DNA of 64,000 bases from Phorcus lineatus. Its lineage: Eukaryota; Mollusca; Gastropoda; Trochida; Trochidae. The stretch's first letter is position 1. Each line of letters starts with the position of its first letter. Shown in pieces: positions 1-12,215 of the stretch. The position numbers were made by a program, and so were the translations under genes. The DNA lies in the NCBI GenBank assembly GCA_921293015.1, contig OV121087.1, forward strand, positions 8,754,501 through 8,818,500, given 5' to 3'. The notes under the pieces were generated by a model. The model worked only from the letters and a program-made list of their open reading frames with translations, ran no database searches and had not been told where the DNA came from.

Positions 1-711
1 GTGAGGCAGGTTGATAAGCAAACTGAGTTCGATTTGTAACATTAAATGATCTACACACAGGAGGTGAGTAAGTGAGTGCGGGACCGAGTGTGGGGTAAGG
101 TTTTACTTCCTGTCAGCAATTTCACCGTTATTCAACATCCAAGGACGAGTAAACAGATCATTAAAGATACAGGTAAAAACACGGAAAGAAATTTGCCGGA
201 GTTTCTTTTACAATTTTATCGAATCTTTATGAAAGAATAGTTTAGAAATTATTAGATTGTGTCAGATCCAGATCATGTCTTATACGGTGAGTGTGTGACG
301 CTTCTTTTGAACAGAAGATATTTATTACCCCGTTATTAAACCAATAGAGGTTGAAAATACATTATTTCCTTTCAGCGTTCGTCTGTTAAATGATCTTTGA
401 ATTAATGGAATGTGTTTCTTTAAGTATAACATGTAACCTGTGTTGCCTTTGCTGTATGATCAAGCACTGTAATGAAACACATCGAATTCCTTTCGGGGTA
501 ATAAATTATTATTATTATATGAATGGATTATTTCCGTCTTTCTGATTGGCCTACTTAGTCACATGACACCAATGACGTCAAGCGACGTCAACCTGCGTGA
601 ATCGCGAGAGGTTGATATAACAATCCAAACACCTCCGGTGGATAAAAATAGATTTCGAAAATCCCGGTCTACCGGAAATACCAGAAGAATGGTAATTCAG
701 GATCTAATTCA
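1..711. other. No gene seen; AT-rich leader region
   Basis: All three forward frames are closed within the first few dozen bases. A good donor-like GAG|GTGAGT lies at about 61-69, but no open exon precedes it. The only structured part is a CCAAT-type ATTGG and two CRE-like sites at 543-590, entered separately. Nothing else stands out. Confidence 0.5.
573..590. promoter_or_regulatory. Pair of CRE-like TGACGTCA / CGACGTCA motifs
   Basis: A full palindromic TGACGTCA at 573-580 is followed two bases later by CGACGTCA at 583-590. An ATTGG (inverted CCAAT) lies 30 bp upstream. Such motifs bind CREB/ATF proteins in animals. Several foldback or TIR elements in this window also carry TGACGTCA, so this pair may be transposon-derived and not a gene promoter. 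No transcription start is visible. Confidence 0.3.
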
Positions 712-862
712 TATAATAAAACAGTTATAGACTTCAGACTCGGTTGATCCAATGATTTATCGACCTTGGACATATGATATTCACCTCGGCTTCGCCTCTG
801 TGAATATCACATGTCAAAGGTCGATAAATCATTGGATCAACCTCACTTGAAGTCAATAATTG

Positions 863-870
<8 letters not shown>
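712..870. mobile_element. Foldback element with about 60-bp inverted arms
   Basis: Bases 730-787 are the near-perfect inverse of 797-854, with a tiny CTTCG loop. The weaker outer arms (about 712-729 and 855-870) also pair. The stem contains GATCCAATGATTTATCGACC and its complement. There is no coding content. The structure fits a small non-autonomous foldback element or MITE. It sits directly against a TTA microsatellite, so target duplications cannot be read. Confidence 0.75.

Positions 871-939
<69 letters not shown>
863..939. repeat. (TTA)n microsatellite
   Basis: About 25 uninterrupted TTA triplets directly follow the right arm of the foldback element. The right arm already ends in a TTATTA-like sequence, which may have seeded the expansion. 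Confidence 0.95.
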
Positions 940-1690
940 CTTCAAATAAGACGTGAGAGTAAAATCATTTGAAAGTGCTACAATATTAAAACCGCCATTA
1001 GGTCAGTCAATTGTAAACAATTAACAGGCACATCAATGACACATTTCAAAGGATAAAGGCGCTCGATGCCTTTCTTTCATCTATCACTCCTTATAGCACA
1101 AGATTAATTAGTATTAAGATTTAATTGCCAGACTAAAAAGGTCGTGTCACCAACTTTGCAATATTTCCCCCAGTCTAGTAATACGATCTTGAAGATCAGA
1201 AGCCTTGCCACGTTACACAAAAGTAAAATAGAAATCGATCTCAACATAAATTAGATAAGAAGTTTTGAGGGTGGGTGTTACGAACAAATAATGGTTCCGA
1301 TGAAACGATAGCAATTTTGTCGCAAAACAATGCATATGTTATTCTTAGAAATCTATTGCAAGCATTTAATCATTTGCACATTTCATGAGCAGAAGCGAAT
1401 TCGTTAAAACTTATCAAATATCATAGAATCAACTCTTTTGACTTCCACCTTTTCGGCATTGTATGACTTCATTAAAAAGATACTGATATTTATAATATTT
1501 TGATCAAATGTATTGCACATTTCAATGCACAGTCATGGATATATGGGACACGAAGCCACGACCTTCGTGAAATGAAATGGATTCTATGAATTTGCAAAGC
1601 ACATCTCCGAAAAAAAACCTGTAAAGGATCCACTGATAAGACATCAGCATCGGTCAATCATAGCCATGTTGTGCAGTTGTAACACACATG
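940..1690. other. Unannotated AT-rich DNA
   Basis: No open frame, repeat or hairpin of note was seen here. It separates the foldback and microsatellite from the 96-bp tandem array. Confidence 0.5.
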
Positions 1691-2215
1691 TACGAGGAGT
1701 CTCGTATATTTTAGGAAACCAATTACTCTGATACCATTGTGTAAGTGCAAGCAAGTCCAACGAAAGTTCAAGAATATAAACTAGTATCATTTTATTTTAA
1801 AAAGTCTTAGGAAACCAATTACTCTGATACCATTGTGTAAGTGCAAGTAAGTGCAACAAAAGTTCAAGAATATAAACTAGTATCATTTTATTTAAAACAG
1901 TCTTATGAAACCAATTACTCTGATGCCATTGTATAAGTGCAAGCAAGTGCAACGGCAGTTCTAGAACATAAACTAGTATCATTTTAGTTTTAAAAGTCTT
2001 AGGAAACTAATTACTCGGATACCATTGTGTAAGTGCAAGCAAGTCCAACGACAGTTCTAGAAAATAAACTAGTATCACTCAAACAGCTTATTATCATTTT
2101 ATTTTTAAAATTCTTAGGAAACTAATTACTTTGATACTATTGTGTAAGTGCAAGCAAGTACAACGACAGTTCTAGAATATAAACTAGTATCATTTTATTT
2201 TTAAAAAAACACCGC
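1690..2215. repeat. 96-bp tandem repeat array, first block
   Basis: Units begin with a GGAAACYAATTACTC-like sequence at about 1713, 1809, 1905, 2001 and 2116. The first spacings are 96 bp; one unit carries an insertion of about 19 bp. Each unit contains AAACTAGTATCATTTTA. As 96 is a multiple of three, the repeat creates long-looking minus-strand frames (for example 1797-1982), which I read as repeat artefacts and not proteins. Confidence 0.9.
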
Positions 2216-2237
2216 GTAGGTTGAAGCTAAGACTCAT

Positions 2238-2785
2238 GCACACTTTGAAGGCACGGTTGAAGGCTAACGAAGTAATTCTCATTAGAACAATAGCTTTGAA
2301 GAATGTAGATTTCTTTATCTAAATCGAATGACCGAGTATAAGCTAAGACTCATGTCATGTTGGGGAGGTCGCGTATATAGAATATAAACTAGTATCATTT
2401 TATTTTAAAAAGTCTTAGGAAACCAATTACTCTGATACCATTGTGTAAGTGCAAGCAAGTGCAACAAAAGTTCAAGAATATAAACTAGTATCATTTTATC
2501 TAAAACAGTCTTATGAAACCAATTACTCTGATGCCATTGTATAAGTGCAAGCAAGTGCAACGGCAGTTCTAGAACATAAACTAGTATCATTTTAGTTTTA
2601 AAAGTCTTAGGAAACTAATTACTCGGATACCATTGTGTAAGTGCACACTTTGAAGGCACGGTTGAAGGCTAACGAAGTAATTCTCATTAGAACAATAGCT
2701 TTGAAGAATGTAGATTTCTTTATCTAAATCGAATGACCGAGTATAAGCTAAGACTCATGTCATGTTGGGGAGGTCGCGTGTCTCC
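2238..2785. repeat. About 140-bp direct duplication at 405-bp spacing
   Basis: The segment beginning GCACACTTTGAAGGCACGG occurs at 2238-2380 and again at 2643-2785, nearly identical. The second 96-bp block lies between them. The arrangement suggests a tandem duplication of about 405 bp on top of the older 96-bp array. Confidence 0.85.
2375..2642. repeat. 96-bp tandem repeat, second block (608-bp shifted copy)
   Basis: Units at 2417, 2513 and 2609 match those at 1809, 1905 and 2001 almost base for base, at a fixed offset of 608. The block is therefore a recent copy of part of the first array and not independent expansion. Confidence 0.9.
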
Positions 2786-2918
2786 ATGACAATAAGAGCT
2801 ACACCAGCGGGATCAATGATGTTCCCAACGTAATATACTCGGTCATGTCGAGGATATAGGTAAAGAAACCTACATTCTTCAAAGCTATCGTTCTAAGGAG
2901 AATTACTTCGTTAGCCAA
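2671..2918. repeat. Inverted third copy of the duplicated segment
   Basis: Bases 2843-2918 are the reverse complement of 2671-2745 (and of 2266-2340) with a few changes. Key words are GGCTAACGAAGTAATTCTC and its complement GAGAATTACTTCGTTAGCC. The roughly 100-bp spacer makes a large potential hairpin. Confidence 0.85.
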
Positions 2919-4169
2919 CAGGTGCAACCAAGCTGAGCAGGTCAAAGGTCGAGTCCAGACGAAACTTGAGTCCTCACATAAATGCCCTCTCACTACATCT
3001 TTCTCTTTTCTTTCCCTACACTTACTGTCTTCTCTTTTTTGGATTGCTATCCTATGGGTTACATAGAGACGACATATGGCTTAGAGCTAGCTCCAGACAG
3101 CGAGTATCCGCTCCGTGACGTCACTAATATACTCGCTGCCATCAGAAGGCTTCAAGGTGAAAAAGCTCTAACACAGCGCGTGCAACCAACGATTGATGTC
3201 ACGCTCTAAAATTGAAGCTCCTAACTCATTGGATTCACAATGCAACTCCGAACAACGACTCAAGAAATGAGTACGGCAAACGAAACTTTTTGTTATTTTA
3301 TTAAGTTGTCTTTGAATTTTTAAAACGTAACAAATTGTCCACCATATGCTCATCAAATACAAAATTATATTTGAAGCAAATTACACCAACTTTTGAAATA
3401 TTCATAGAATTTCATACGCCAAACGTTTATAACATACTCTCGAACCAATTTATTTGTATGTAAAATAACAATTTGGTTCGAGATTATCGATGACGTCAAT
3501 TCCTATTGTTGTCAAGAATCCTGACAACAATGCCCCCGCAAGTGAAGGCAGGGCAACTAACGTAGAGGTACTCGAAGGAAAGGCGCCCTGACTTGGAGGT
3601 TGGGCTTAGAGCATGTTACACCCTATTCTCCTAATTACACATTATCAAAACTGTCATTTGTGTTGTTCCTGAAAATTACAGTGTCAAACTCGTGCGAAAA
3701 ATTTACATTGATATATTGCCACATTGATAAATATGAATCTTATTGATGTGATTAACAATCCAAAGATATCAAATTTATAAATGAGTAATGACAGAACAAC
3801 GTACACACGTTTACCGGTTTTGTGAATTGACCCTGATGTGTTGAATACATCTTTATATTTTGCTACAAATACTTGGTTAATCTTCTGAATTCGTGATGAG
3901 ATCACCACAGTAAAATTTTGTATTTGAATATTATAAACGAATAACGTATAAATACAACAATGAAACGCATGTCCTGCTAAAGGTTATGGTTGAAATAAGT
4001 TAGGAAACAAATAATTTTACATAAAAATAGTAAGATATAATTATGGAAGCATGTTTTCAAGTAAAACAGTTATGAATATTTTTGATGAGAAATGCCAACA
4101 CCGATGAATTTTAATTATCTTGACATGCTGGTTAAATGTCATTGCGTAAAACGGTAATAATTGTTGTAG
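2919..4169. other. No recognisable gene; small hairpin at 3439-3482
   Basis: A 75-codon frame at 2982-3209 (+) shows no recognisable domain and I do not call it a gene. A short hairpin (arms 3439-3450 and 3470-3482, CTCGAACCAATT and its complement) stands just before a TGACGTCA at 3491. The GC-richer piece 3525-3620 resembles no tRNA: it has no A/B boxes or clover-leaf. Confidence 0.4.
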
Positions 4170-4720
4170 GATAAAGTAAATAGTCAAATTCAAATTGCTA
4201 TTCAAACATTGCCTGCCAACAATACAAGATATGCAACTATAACATTTTTAGAGGTTCAGTTCATTGGGGAATCGAAAGCCAAATTATCTTTTGAGGAAAA
4301 CAAAGCAATTCAGATAAACGTAAATGTCAACGCAAATTGCAGACTGGTTGCAGCAGCGGATATCCAGAATCAAATGTTAGCTGCAATCTTCAATCGATTT
4401 TTCCTCTTTTATGATTATTGAAATGCACGAGAACTATTATCACTGACAACGTTACTTCTGGATATTTTATGAGCGCTTCAACTCCGTTTTGTCCAATGTT
4501 CGATGCAACTAAAGATGTTGTGCGTGTTAAAGAAGCTAATATTATTTTGAATTTATTTATGAAGAAAAATGTAAAGAAAATAAATCTTCTGCCTCTCTCC
4601 GATATCTTCGATATACATGAAGAGGATTCACAAGAATAATTTTTGAAATTCAAGAAAATTTTCAGAAAGTCCCGTTTTACAATACAAGGAAATGTAATTA
4701 AGCAAATTAAGAAACGATAG
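4170..4720 (+). pseudogene. Possible broken coding relic, unknown family
   Basis: After an AG acceptor-like site at 4168-4169, one frame stays open for about 83 codons to a TGA at 4419-4421. The next frame then opens from 4415, runs about 75 codons to a TAA at 4637-4639, and continues after that stop for a further 26 codons to 4720. Both parts read like protein: mixed K, E, D, N, V and I content, and phrases such as QTLPANNTRYATITFLEVQF and STPFCPMFDATKDVVRVKE. I do not recognise the family. One frameshift plus one stop would make it a decayed exon or transposon gene. A 162-codon frame on the opposite strand (4390-4878) is F/I/S-rich and more likely a shadow. It could also all be chance in AT-rich DNA. 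Confidence 0.25.
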
Positions 4721-7700
4721 GTAAAAACATCTTTTCCATATAACTCTTGTGTTTTTCGTGTATGTTTATAATAATTATTAGCCACACCTGGAAGGATTAA
4801 GAAAGATTGAAGACTTACAAATGGAATAATGTTTTTTATGATGTGCACTGAATCGTCATCTTGAATGCAACACCTCATCTGTTGGTTTGTTCGTTGTTAG
4901 TTTTATTCTTTAGAATGTCCGTTACTCGCAATTTCTATGCCTTCGTCGGCCATTATGATATGAAATGTCTTTATGTACTTATTGATAACAAATTGGACCC
5001 GTTTGAAGGCTGAAAAACACACTTATAGGATAATAACAAATCATCTTTTATTCCTCAAATGGATACACCATTTATAATTGTTAGATTTAAAAATATATTT
5101 GTCTATTTCATTGTCCTACTTCAAAAATACCGGAGGGGTGCAAAGTTCTCAAAATGTCATCTTCTCAAATAAAATGGTTTCTAAAGGGAAGTGAAAAAAA
5201 TTGCAAACTGAATACTCTAAAAACAAACAGAGAGTGGTTTGGAAAAACGAAGGATTTAATAATCAAAGAATACAACATTTCAAACCATTCACCATGAAGC
5301 CCTGCAAAATGTGTTCCTCCAATACAGTGAATATACTTTTTAAGTACGCCATAAGATTTTTTTTTATCTTCTAAATACAATGGAAGTTTTGGATGAATAA
5401 GGTTTGAATAAGTTGCACTAAGGAAAAATAATGAACCATACTTCTGTTAAGCAGCTGTATGTCTCATATGGCACGTAGTAATTTTACGTGTGAATTTAAA
5501 AAAGGAAAATGTCCCCACTCAAACCATCAAAATATGACAAACAATGGAATATATTGATTACAATTCATTTAAAAATTAATCAAAGAGTTTAAAGTTACAA
5601 TGTAGATACAAGATAGATCCAAATAGCGAATAGAATTTCAAGTTAGTCACAACAGACTAAAATGTATTAACCAAAGTCTTTGGTCAAACATCCGTTGATA
5701 TAATGAGTCTTGGCTGATAAATCCAAAAGGGTGGCGAACAATATAGATTACTTGTTTTCCAAAATGTTCCATTTCCATAAAGATTTTAAAGCAGTCAAGA
5801 CACATAAGGAAAGGACGGAACTTTCTAGACATGGAACATTCTAGTCTAAGCTAGTGGAACCAAAACAAGATTGCTACCAATAAACAATGCAACAATGTCC
5901 CACAATATTTAACATGTAATGAATCACCTCTCATAACAGTAAATGTAAAATATTAAATAATTAACGTCTCTACTTGTTTAAATCATTTCATAATTAATGT
6001 AATATTGTAAATTCATTTAACCCAATAATTGTCAACTTAAAATAATATAAAACTGATCACTTTGTAAATATCATAGAAAATATTTTACCGCACATGTACA
6101 GTTTGTCATAAACAGTACAACTGTAAAACTCATATATGTAAAACTCGGTAATCTGTTTGAATCGGACGTAAAATCATAAACCATGGTCTTGTGTCCATCA
6201 ACGGGCCCATGTGTAGCTCTAAAGGACTTCAGGGTAGGTAAATCATTTTGAAAAAATTAATATATTATAACCTGACTGATGATCTAACAATAACTATACA
6301 GATGGAATCAGCTCACTTAACTGATACAACTTGTGGTAACTTATAGGCTAAATTTAAACCATTGGAGGTCTTTACGTAATGTGCTAAATTGACTTATAAA
6401 GATTATGACATTGTTTTCGCTGTACCTGGAACCAAATATGATTCCCTCAAGTGTATTTTAAACTTTCTGCACTTTTATTTTAAAATGTAGAACCCCTGTA
6501 CATTACATTTCAAAATAGGAACAGGTAATGGAATCAAATCAGCATATGTGTAATTATCCTACAAAGGGTGTTACACAGACACAAATCTTTTATTTTTAAT
6601 ATTGGAAGGTACTTTACAAATCAGGAAAAGCTGTGAATTTATATATAAATGGATTTACAAGCATTGAGCACTAATTTATAATACAAACTAAAGTAAACGT
6701 AGTTCAAAACAAACATTCGTACATGCATCGAAGTTAACATTGAACGTATGACTATGTTATTAATTTTTTGTGAGTAAAATTTTCTTATTTAAATTCATTT
6801 CAAGCATAACTCATAAGTTGTAAGGTTCAGAATGAAGTTAACATTAAAGAATCACAACACTAGTAACTTATTCTTTTTATTCGATTTTTCACTTTTAACT
6901 TATTTTGGTTATTATTATTAAGTATTGCAAAAATAGTGTTGGGTATGATACGTATTAACAAATATGATATTAACATATTTGTCAACGCACTAGATAGCTG
7001 ATATATATATTTCTGAGATTGATGAAAATCTCGTGTCATGTAGGATCTAGCACAACAATCTTCCAAGTAACTCGATCCGCAAAATTTTGATTAATCAAAC
7101 TTCCTATCTGAAAGGGTATCGGAGGTGAATATTATGCCTTGACAACTGAATCCACAAAGGATCCCTATAACCGCCTAAATGAGATAGCTTGGATTATAAG
7201 TTTTAGTCCAAAGAATGGAATGTGTCTTAAACCATTCATAAAATAAGACAATACTCCAACTATATTCTATACTTTTATCATACGTTCCCACTTTAAGGTT
7301 AAATTTTAATGTCAAAGGGCATTGTGTTCACGCATTCTATCGTAGGAAAAAAGATTTGAACATTGGCTCTTAAAAAATAATAAGACTAGGTTACGTAAGA
7401 TGTGATAAAGTTTTGGTTACAGAGATGATAGTGAATCTAGTTGTTATTACGTCACTGATTCTACAGTGAGCGAAGTTTCCGTTGTTGGCAAACACAAACT
7501 GTTCATAGAATTTAAATCGAATCAGATACAACCGCAAAGTACCGAAATGTACACCGATAGCTCTACAAACACATAAAACAGCTGAATCTGTAGAAAACAG
7601 GATCAGGTTTATAGACAACCGGCAATGCCATGGCAATAAATGAGTTAGTGTGTTAATGAGTTTCATCGTGCACCATGTGAAAGGATAATATTTTTCTTCA

Positions 7701-8604
7701 TCTACTCGAAACTCAAAACGTAGCTGAAAGACGGTTGAACGAGTAAACCAAAATCAAATACCTACTTATCATTTATGTTTGCACTAATTTTGAAAGTAAT
7801 GTAACAAACTTATGTTCAGCAGCTGTGTAGTCATTTACATTTATTTACGTGTAAAATGTATTATCTAATTCTGATATGGTATACGTTACATTGAAATTAG
7901 ATAAGGAATCAATTACAGCTGCATGCCAAAAGTTTGTTCACATACATGAATATACTAGTGCAAATATCATATAATTTGAGATGCCTTTGAGGTATCGTAG
8001 CGTTGCGAAAAACAAACGTATGATATTGAATTTTCAATATACATATGCATATCCATTGTCCTTTAAGGCAAAGGTTTATCGTACCCCACAATTACCCGCA
8101 ACAATTTTGGTAGGCCATTAAAATGACCAGGGTCAAAATTACGAAAACACTTATTTTTATTTTTCTCCATAAAATCCTTTATAATTTATCAACTTCTTTA
8201 AAAACTAGTCACGTTTCTTAGCACAAAGTCAATGTGATTATGTTGAATTTAATCTCAGAGACTAGATATGGGACATTTTATTTGACATTTAACGAAATCG
8301 AAATTTCGAAAATGTAACCCTTTCTGTCTAAATCAATATGCCAAAATTCGAATTTTTGCACAAGTGTCCAGACAATGCCAATTAGTTCAAAAATGGCTAT
8401 TTCACACATGGATAGTGGGTGATCCATTGTCAGTCTCGCTGAAGTTATTCTATTGGCGTTGAAACGAAACTAAAATTACATGATATTTGCACTATGATTC
8501 AGTGGTAAGTGAACAAACTTTCGGTATGCATCTGTAAATCTACATGTAAGTTCATCATCCCTGGTGTCTTAGAGCCCACCCCATTACTAACATCTATATA
8601 TATA
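4721..8604. repeat. Degenerate unit of the about 4.5-kb duplication (left copy)
   Basis: No gene seen. Stretches match DNA about 4.1-4.5 kb to the right in the same order. Bases 6150-6230 (CGGACGTAAAATC ... ATGGTCTTG) match 10237-10310. Bases 7019-7120 (GATGAA ... ATTTTGATTAATCA.ACTTCC) match 11497-11610. Bases 7180-7215 match about 11670-11700. Identity is moderate with many indels, so the duplication is old. The short frames here (for example 7391-7666, minus) show no family features. Confidence 0.6.
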
Positions 8605-8745
8605 ATTACTCTATATAATCTGCGAACAAATGGACAGTAGAAGCAGATGTTGAGACATGGATAATTATCCTAAAATTACAGTCTCATTTCAGCAGCTGTT
8701 AGAGGGAGTTTGATGAGGTAGTAGATGGTAATTGTCTGGGCGATC
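8605..8745. repeat. Conserved 130-bp block, copy A
   Basis: This is one of five diverged copies of the same block (others near 13320, 50885, 57338 and 60822). It contains CAGTAGAAGCAGATGTTGAG and CATTTCAGCAGCTGTTAGAG. A stem ATCTGC (8618-8623) / GCAGAT (8643-8648) is present. Beside it is a perfect small hairpin, GGATAATTATCC. Read on the minus strand, one frame gives LIKLPLTAAEM, comparable with the other copies, then a stop. Function unknown. Confidence 0.75.
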
Positions 8746-8970
8746 TCCTGCTCTTGTCCTCCAAGTTATCATGCAGTGACTTAATATTTTTGTCTGTGGG
8801 CATCTAGCGAGCAAATAAATACTGTGCCATTCTTAAACACACCACGAGTATGTAACCGAATGTTCTGATTATTATCTCGATAATAATATTAAATGAATAT
8901 TTTACCACCAGCCATAATGATATAATCAATTGTGATGACATTTTACCTTTTTCATCTTTTTATGTTTTGT

Positions 8971-9076
8971 GGGGTTAAGCCATTCTCTCCCATCAGACGT
9001 GTAGCTCCGTCGTAAATTCCTTATTATAGAAAAATCATGACGGAGCTAACTCTGTTGGGATAGAATGGGGTTAAGC
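8971..9076. mobile_element. 86-bp MITE with target duplication
   Basis: Arms 8981-9013 and 9036-9066 are inverted repeats starting CATTCTMTCCCA and ending in the GTAGCTCCGTCGT / ATGACGGAGCTAAC region. They leave a loop of about 22 bp. The sequence GGGGTTAAGC stands on both sides (8971-8980 and 9067-9076), a 9-10-bp target duplication. The element is too small to code. The long duplication suggests Mutator-type or related transposition, but the terminal bases are not a signature I can assign firmly. Confidence 0.85.
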
Positions 9077-9752
9077 TCATCCAAAGGTAGATGTATTATT
9101 ATGAAGAAATACCATCCAAAAAATACCATTTTCGTTTTAAAAGCAATCATTTATTTAATCGATTTAAGAAACAACGTTCTATCACACGAAAATATATTAA
9201 AAGGCTTTTTTAAAACAGATCATTGAAATGTTTACTTTGGTATGATAGAAGCTTGATATGTTTTGTTCAATGTCGATATCAATGTAATCTTAGAATTTGA
9301 CAACGAAAATAGTTTTCTATGTACTTAAAAAAAAAGTGTTGTAAGGGTGATTTGGCACCTTTATCTAATACTTTAATTATTCAAACATACATGTACAGAT
9401 TTGTTCAGCTTATTGATTAATTCAAACCTATTACGATGTTAACCGAATTATTTTCAAATCATTGATGTATGCAAAAAATATTATATTACAAAATTTTGAA
9501 ATTATTGGAATTATCATTTTTATATTCTTGTAAATTATCAATTAACATTTTAAGTGTTGGAATAATTTTAAGTTGAAGCAATATTCATAAAAGAGGACAC
9601 AATGTAAATTAGGTATTGCCTTGTGAAAATCTCTCCGTAGTTGGTATGTAAAGAAATAGGACTCACATTGCCATTGATAGAAACAGTGAAACCACAGGAT
9701 AATAAGCTGATATAATACCTATACTGATCAGATCACGACATCGAAGATTCCA
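9077..9752. other. AT-rich DNA within the left duplicated unit
   Basis: No gene seen. The stretch about 9590-9690 (AAAGAGGACAC ... ATCTCTCCGTAG ... ACATTGC) matches 14100-14270, again about 4.5 kb away, which supports the unit structure. Confidence 0.45.
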
Positions 9753-9823
9753 GGAATATATACATAAATGGGAATTGCGTACTGCAATGGTCTTATTCAA
9801 ATTCCCATTTATGTATATATTCC
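9753..9823. repeat. Perfect 24-bp stem hairpin
   Basis: Bases 9753-9776 are the exact reverse complement of 9800-9823, around a 23-base loop. The stem is AT-rich (GGAATATATACATAAATGGG...). The loop sequence TTGCGTACTGCAATGGTCTT recurs with one change at about 10272-10291 without the stem. This hints that the stem was added to older sequence. It is too perfect for a typical animal pre-miRNA. A small foldback insertion or a cruciform is as likely. Confidence 0.8.
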
Positions 9824-12096
9824 TTCTCAAATCATGTCCAATATCACTTGCGTGATAACGGTGTTAGTCTCTACACCGAACGTCGCAATCCTGCAATAAA
9901 AAAGTTGTAAATCCATATAACTTGTTCTCTATTCGCCTATGTAATTGTTTTTTGGAAACGTTTTCACACACAGTAGGCAGTGTGTTTTAATAATGTTATC
10001 ATCACAGAGTATGTTGTTCAAACCATTGAAAGCAATACACCTTAAGCAGGGAAACTGTATCACTTTACATAGACAGAATGTCTCTGCATTGCTTTAAGAA
10101 GTTGTTATATTTGCACGCACGCGAAAAAGGTACATTCCAACAATTTGAAATTATATCCTATATGATTCCTGATAATGTATGTTGTTTGACATCAATCTAT
10201 TATAGCATACTTATATCATTGTAAAATTCATTAATTCTGTCTGTGGGTCGGACGTAAAATCCCTCTTCAAGACATATTGCGTACTCCAATGGTCTTGCGC
10301 GTGGCCTACAATGTCAGAAGTAAAATGGTATTCATATATGTAACAATCACTGTTTGATGAAACTGAAATATGATGGATATATCATAGAATGCATATTTTT
10401 CTTGACGATAACGATATTGATAGACCTGACAATGGAAGTAATTAACCGATTTTGTAACACATTGAACCATTAGTGGTTTTTAAAAAATAAGGGAATCCGG
10501 AGATTCTACATTTAGTCAACCTAATAGCTATTGTGTTATAAATATGCTTTTTTAGAGGATGAAACCTTCAATAATCCAAGATATAAGCGTGATTATTTTG
10601 AAATATGTTTTGACCTATTCTGCCCTGCCATCTTTGTGACATGCCCTTTGGAAATATCCTTACTTGTGTAATTGATGATTTTGCTTTTTCTTCCGACTAT
10701 ACGGGATACGATTATCAACCATAAAGAAAGATGGCTAAATTTGATCAGCAATATGTTTTACAATAAGGTCAAACAGTCAAGGACTAGATGTCAAATGTAA
10801 CAATTAACAGTGATCAAACCGCGCTATCTGGACAGACCATTAGGAAGCCCAATATCAAATCAGCATACATTCAATTATCCAGCTGTTCTCAGTGTTATCA
10901 GATCAAACCTATCACTTCTACCTCGTTACATTTCGGATCTGAACACTGATAAGGGGTTCGTGTTAGGTTCCCATTTGCATTCCAGCCAATCAGCGAAGGG
11001 CCTCTGACAGCTGGAGGTTATGACAGGTGAAAGGCCACAGAAAAGTCCCTTCCTCTAATTTCAGTGAGATTGTTTACAAACAGTTGAGATACACAAATGA
11101 AAAGTGTTACAGGTATGTAAACAAATCAACAAAAATTACATGAAATATATGAACGGATATCCATTTATTTGAACTGTGTTTTGTATGATAAAATGAACAC
11201 TTTCATTGACAACCATTTTCATAGCAAAAAAGAAATTTTAATTATGTTTGCATAAATCACTCGTTATTCGAAATTGTTTCAAACAATTACACAAAGGTGA
11301 CTATTTCAATGAATCAAGAACTTGTACAAATTATGACTATTTTTATATTTATATGAATAGTCATTTCATTTTCAAAGTACCAATTGTCATTGCTAATCTA
11401 GAAGATTTCATTTTCTGGATAAACTGTATTGATAGCTATGATATTTGAATATTTGCATCAGAGCACAGGAGAGCTTGCAGTTATGTTTTCTGTGATTGAT
11501 GAATCCCTGTTGTCACGTTGTCGGATCATACACAGTAGTAGTATAAATCATCCACGTAACTCAATCTTCAATATTTTGATTAATCATACTTCCAATACGA
11601 AATGGTCTTAGTGGTTAACTGTATTCGTTGCTGGAAACCATGCATTGTCTCAGACACTGCCTAGTATTGATATCTTGGATTATTTTCTGTTCCATTCTTT
11701 GAAGAGGAACTTCTTACGCTATAAATCCAATTGAAATATTATAAAACAGGCTTTAACGTTAAGCTGTAGAGTGTGAACTGTACTTTCCCATATGTTAACC
11801 TTTTGTGATAAAAATGACCATCATTAGAAATACCAACAGATTTGAAATAAACCATAGTATATATAAAAAATAACCTTCCGCATGCCAATCTTCACATCCT
11901 CACTTTTGAAACATTGAACGTGTATCAAAGAAATGATTATCTATCACTAATGCTTTTTATTATCTAGGGGGGCACTCATATAGGGGTTCGTATTTTCAAA
12001 ATGCTTTTAACGTCACAGTTGATCTATGATGCTGTTGATTATGATTATTTTTATTATTCTCGTGAATTCGGTAATAAACAAAATACTTTATTCATG

Positions 12097-12215
12097 TCAA
12101 TGATAAACTATGTTTACGACACTCGTGTCTAAATATCCGTTTATACCTCGCTTTCGCGCGGGAAATACTAATGTTTAGTCACTCGGGTCGTATAGCATAT
12201 CATGAACACTCAATT
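12097..12215. mobile_element. Small foldback element
   Basis: Imperfect inverted arms (about 12097-12135 and 12174-12204) share ACGAC...ACTMGNGNCTAAA with its complement. They enclose a CpG-rich centre with CTCGCTTTCGCGCGGG. The organisation (arms, CpG-rich loop) resembles the foldback at 730-854. No coding content. Confidence 0.55.

Noticed and set aside
61-69. Splice donor GAG|GTGAGT near the left edge
   Set aside because: All three upstream frames contain stops within about 60 bases, so no coding exon is supported.
1797-2590. Two nearly identical 61-codon minus frames
   Set aside because: Produced by the 96-bp tandem repeat, whose period is a multiple of three.
3470-3640. tRNA or SINE head near GGTTCGAG
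   Set aside because: No A box, no clover-leaf, and GGTTCGAG is one arm of a short hairpin.
4390-4878. 162-codon minus-strand frame, the longest in the window
   Set aside because: F/I/S-rich, no domain, overlaps plus frames with more protein-like composition. Kept only as a note under the relic.
7391-7666. 91-codon minus frame
   Set aside because: No domain and no match in the sister unit around 11.9 kb.
9753-9823. Confident microRNA call
   Set aside because: Stem perfectly paired and AT-rich with no sign of a conserved seed. Foldback or cruciform equally likely.
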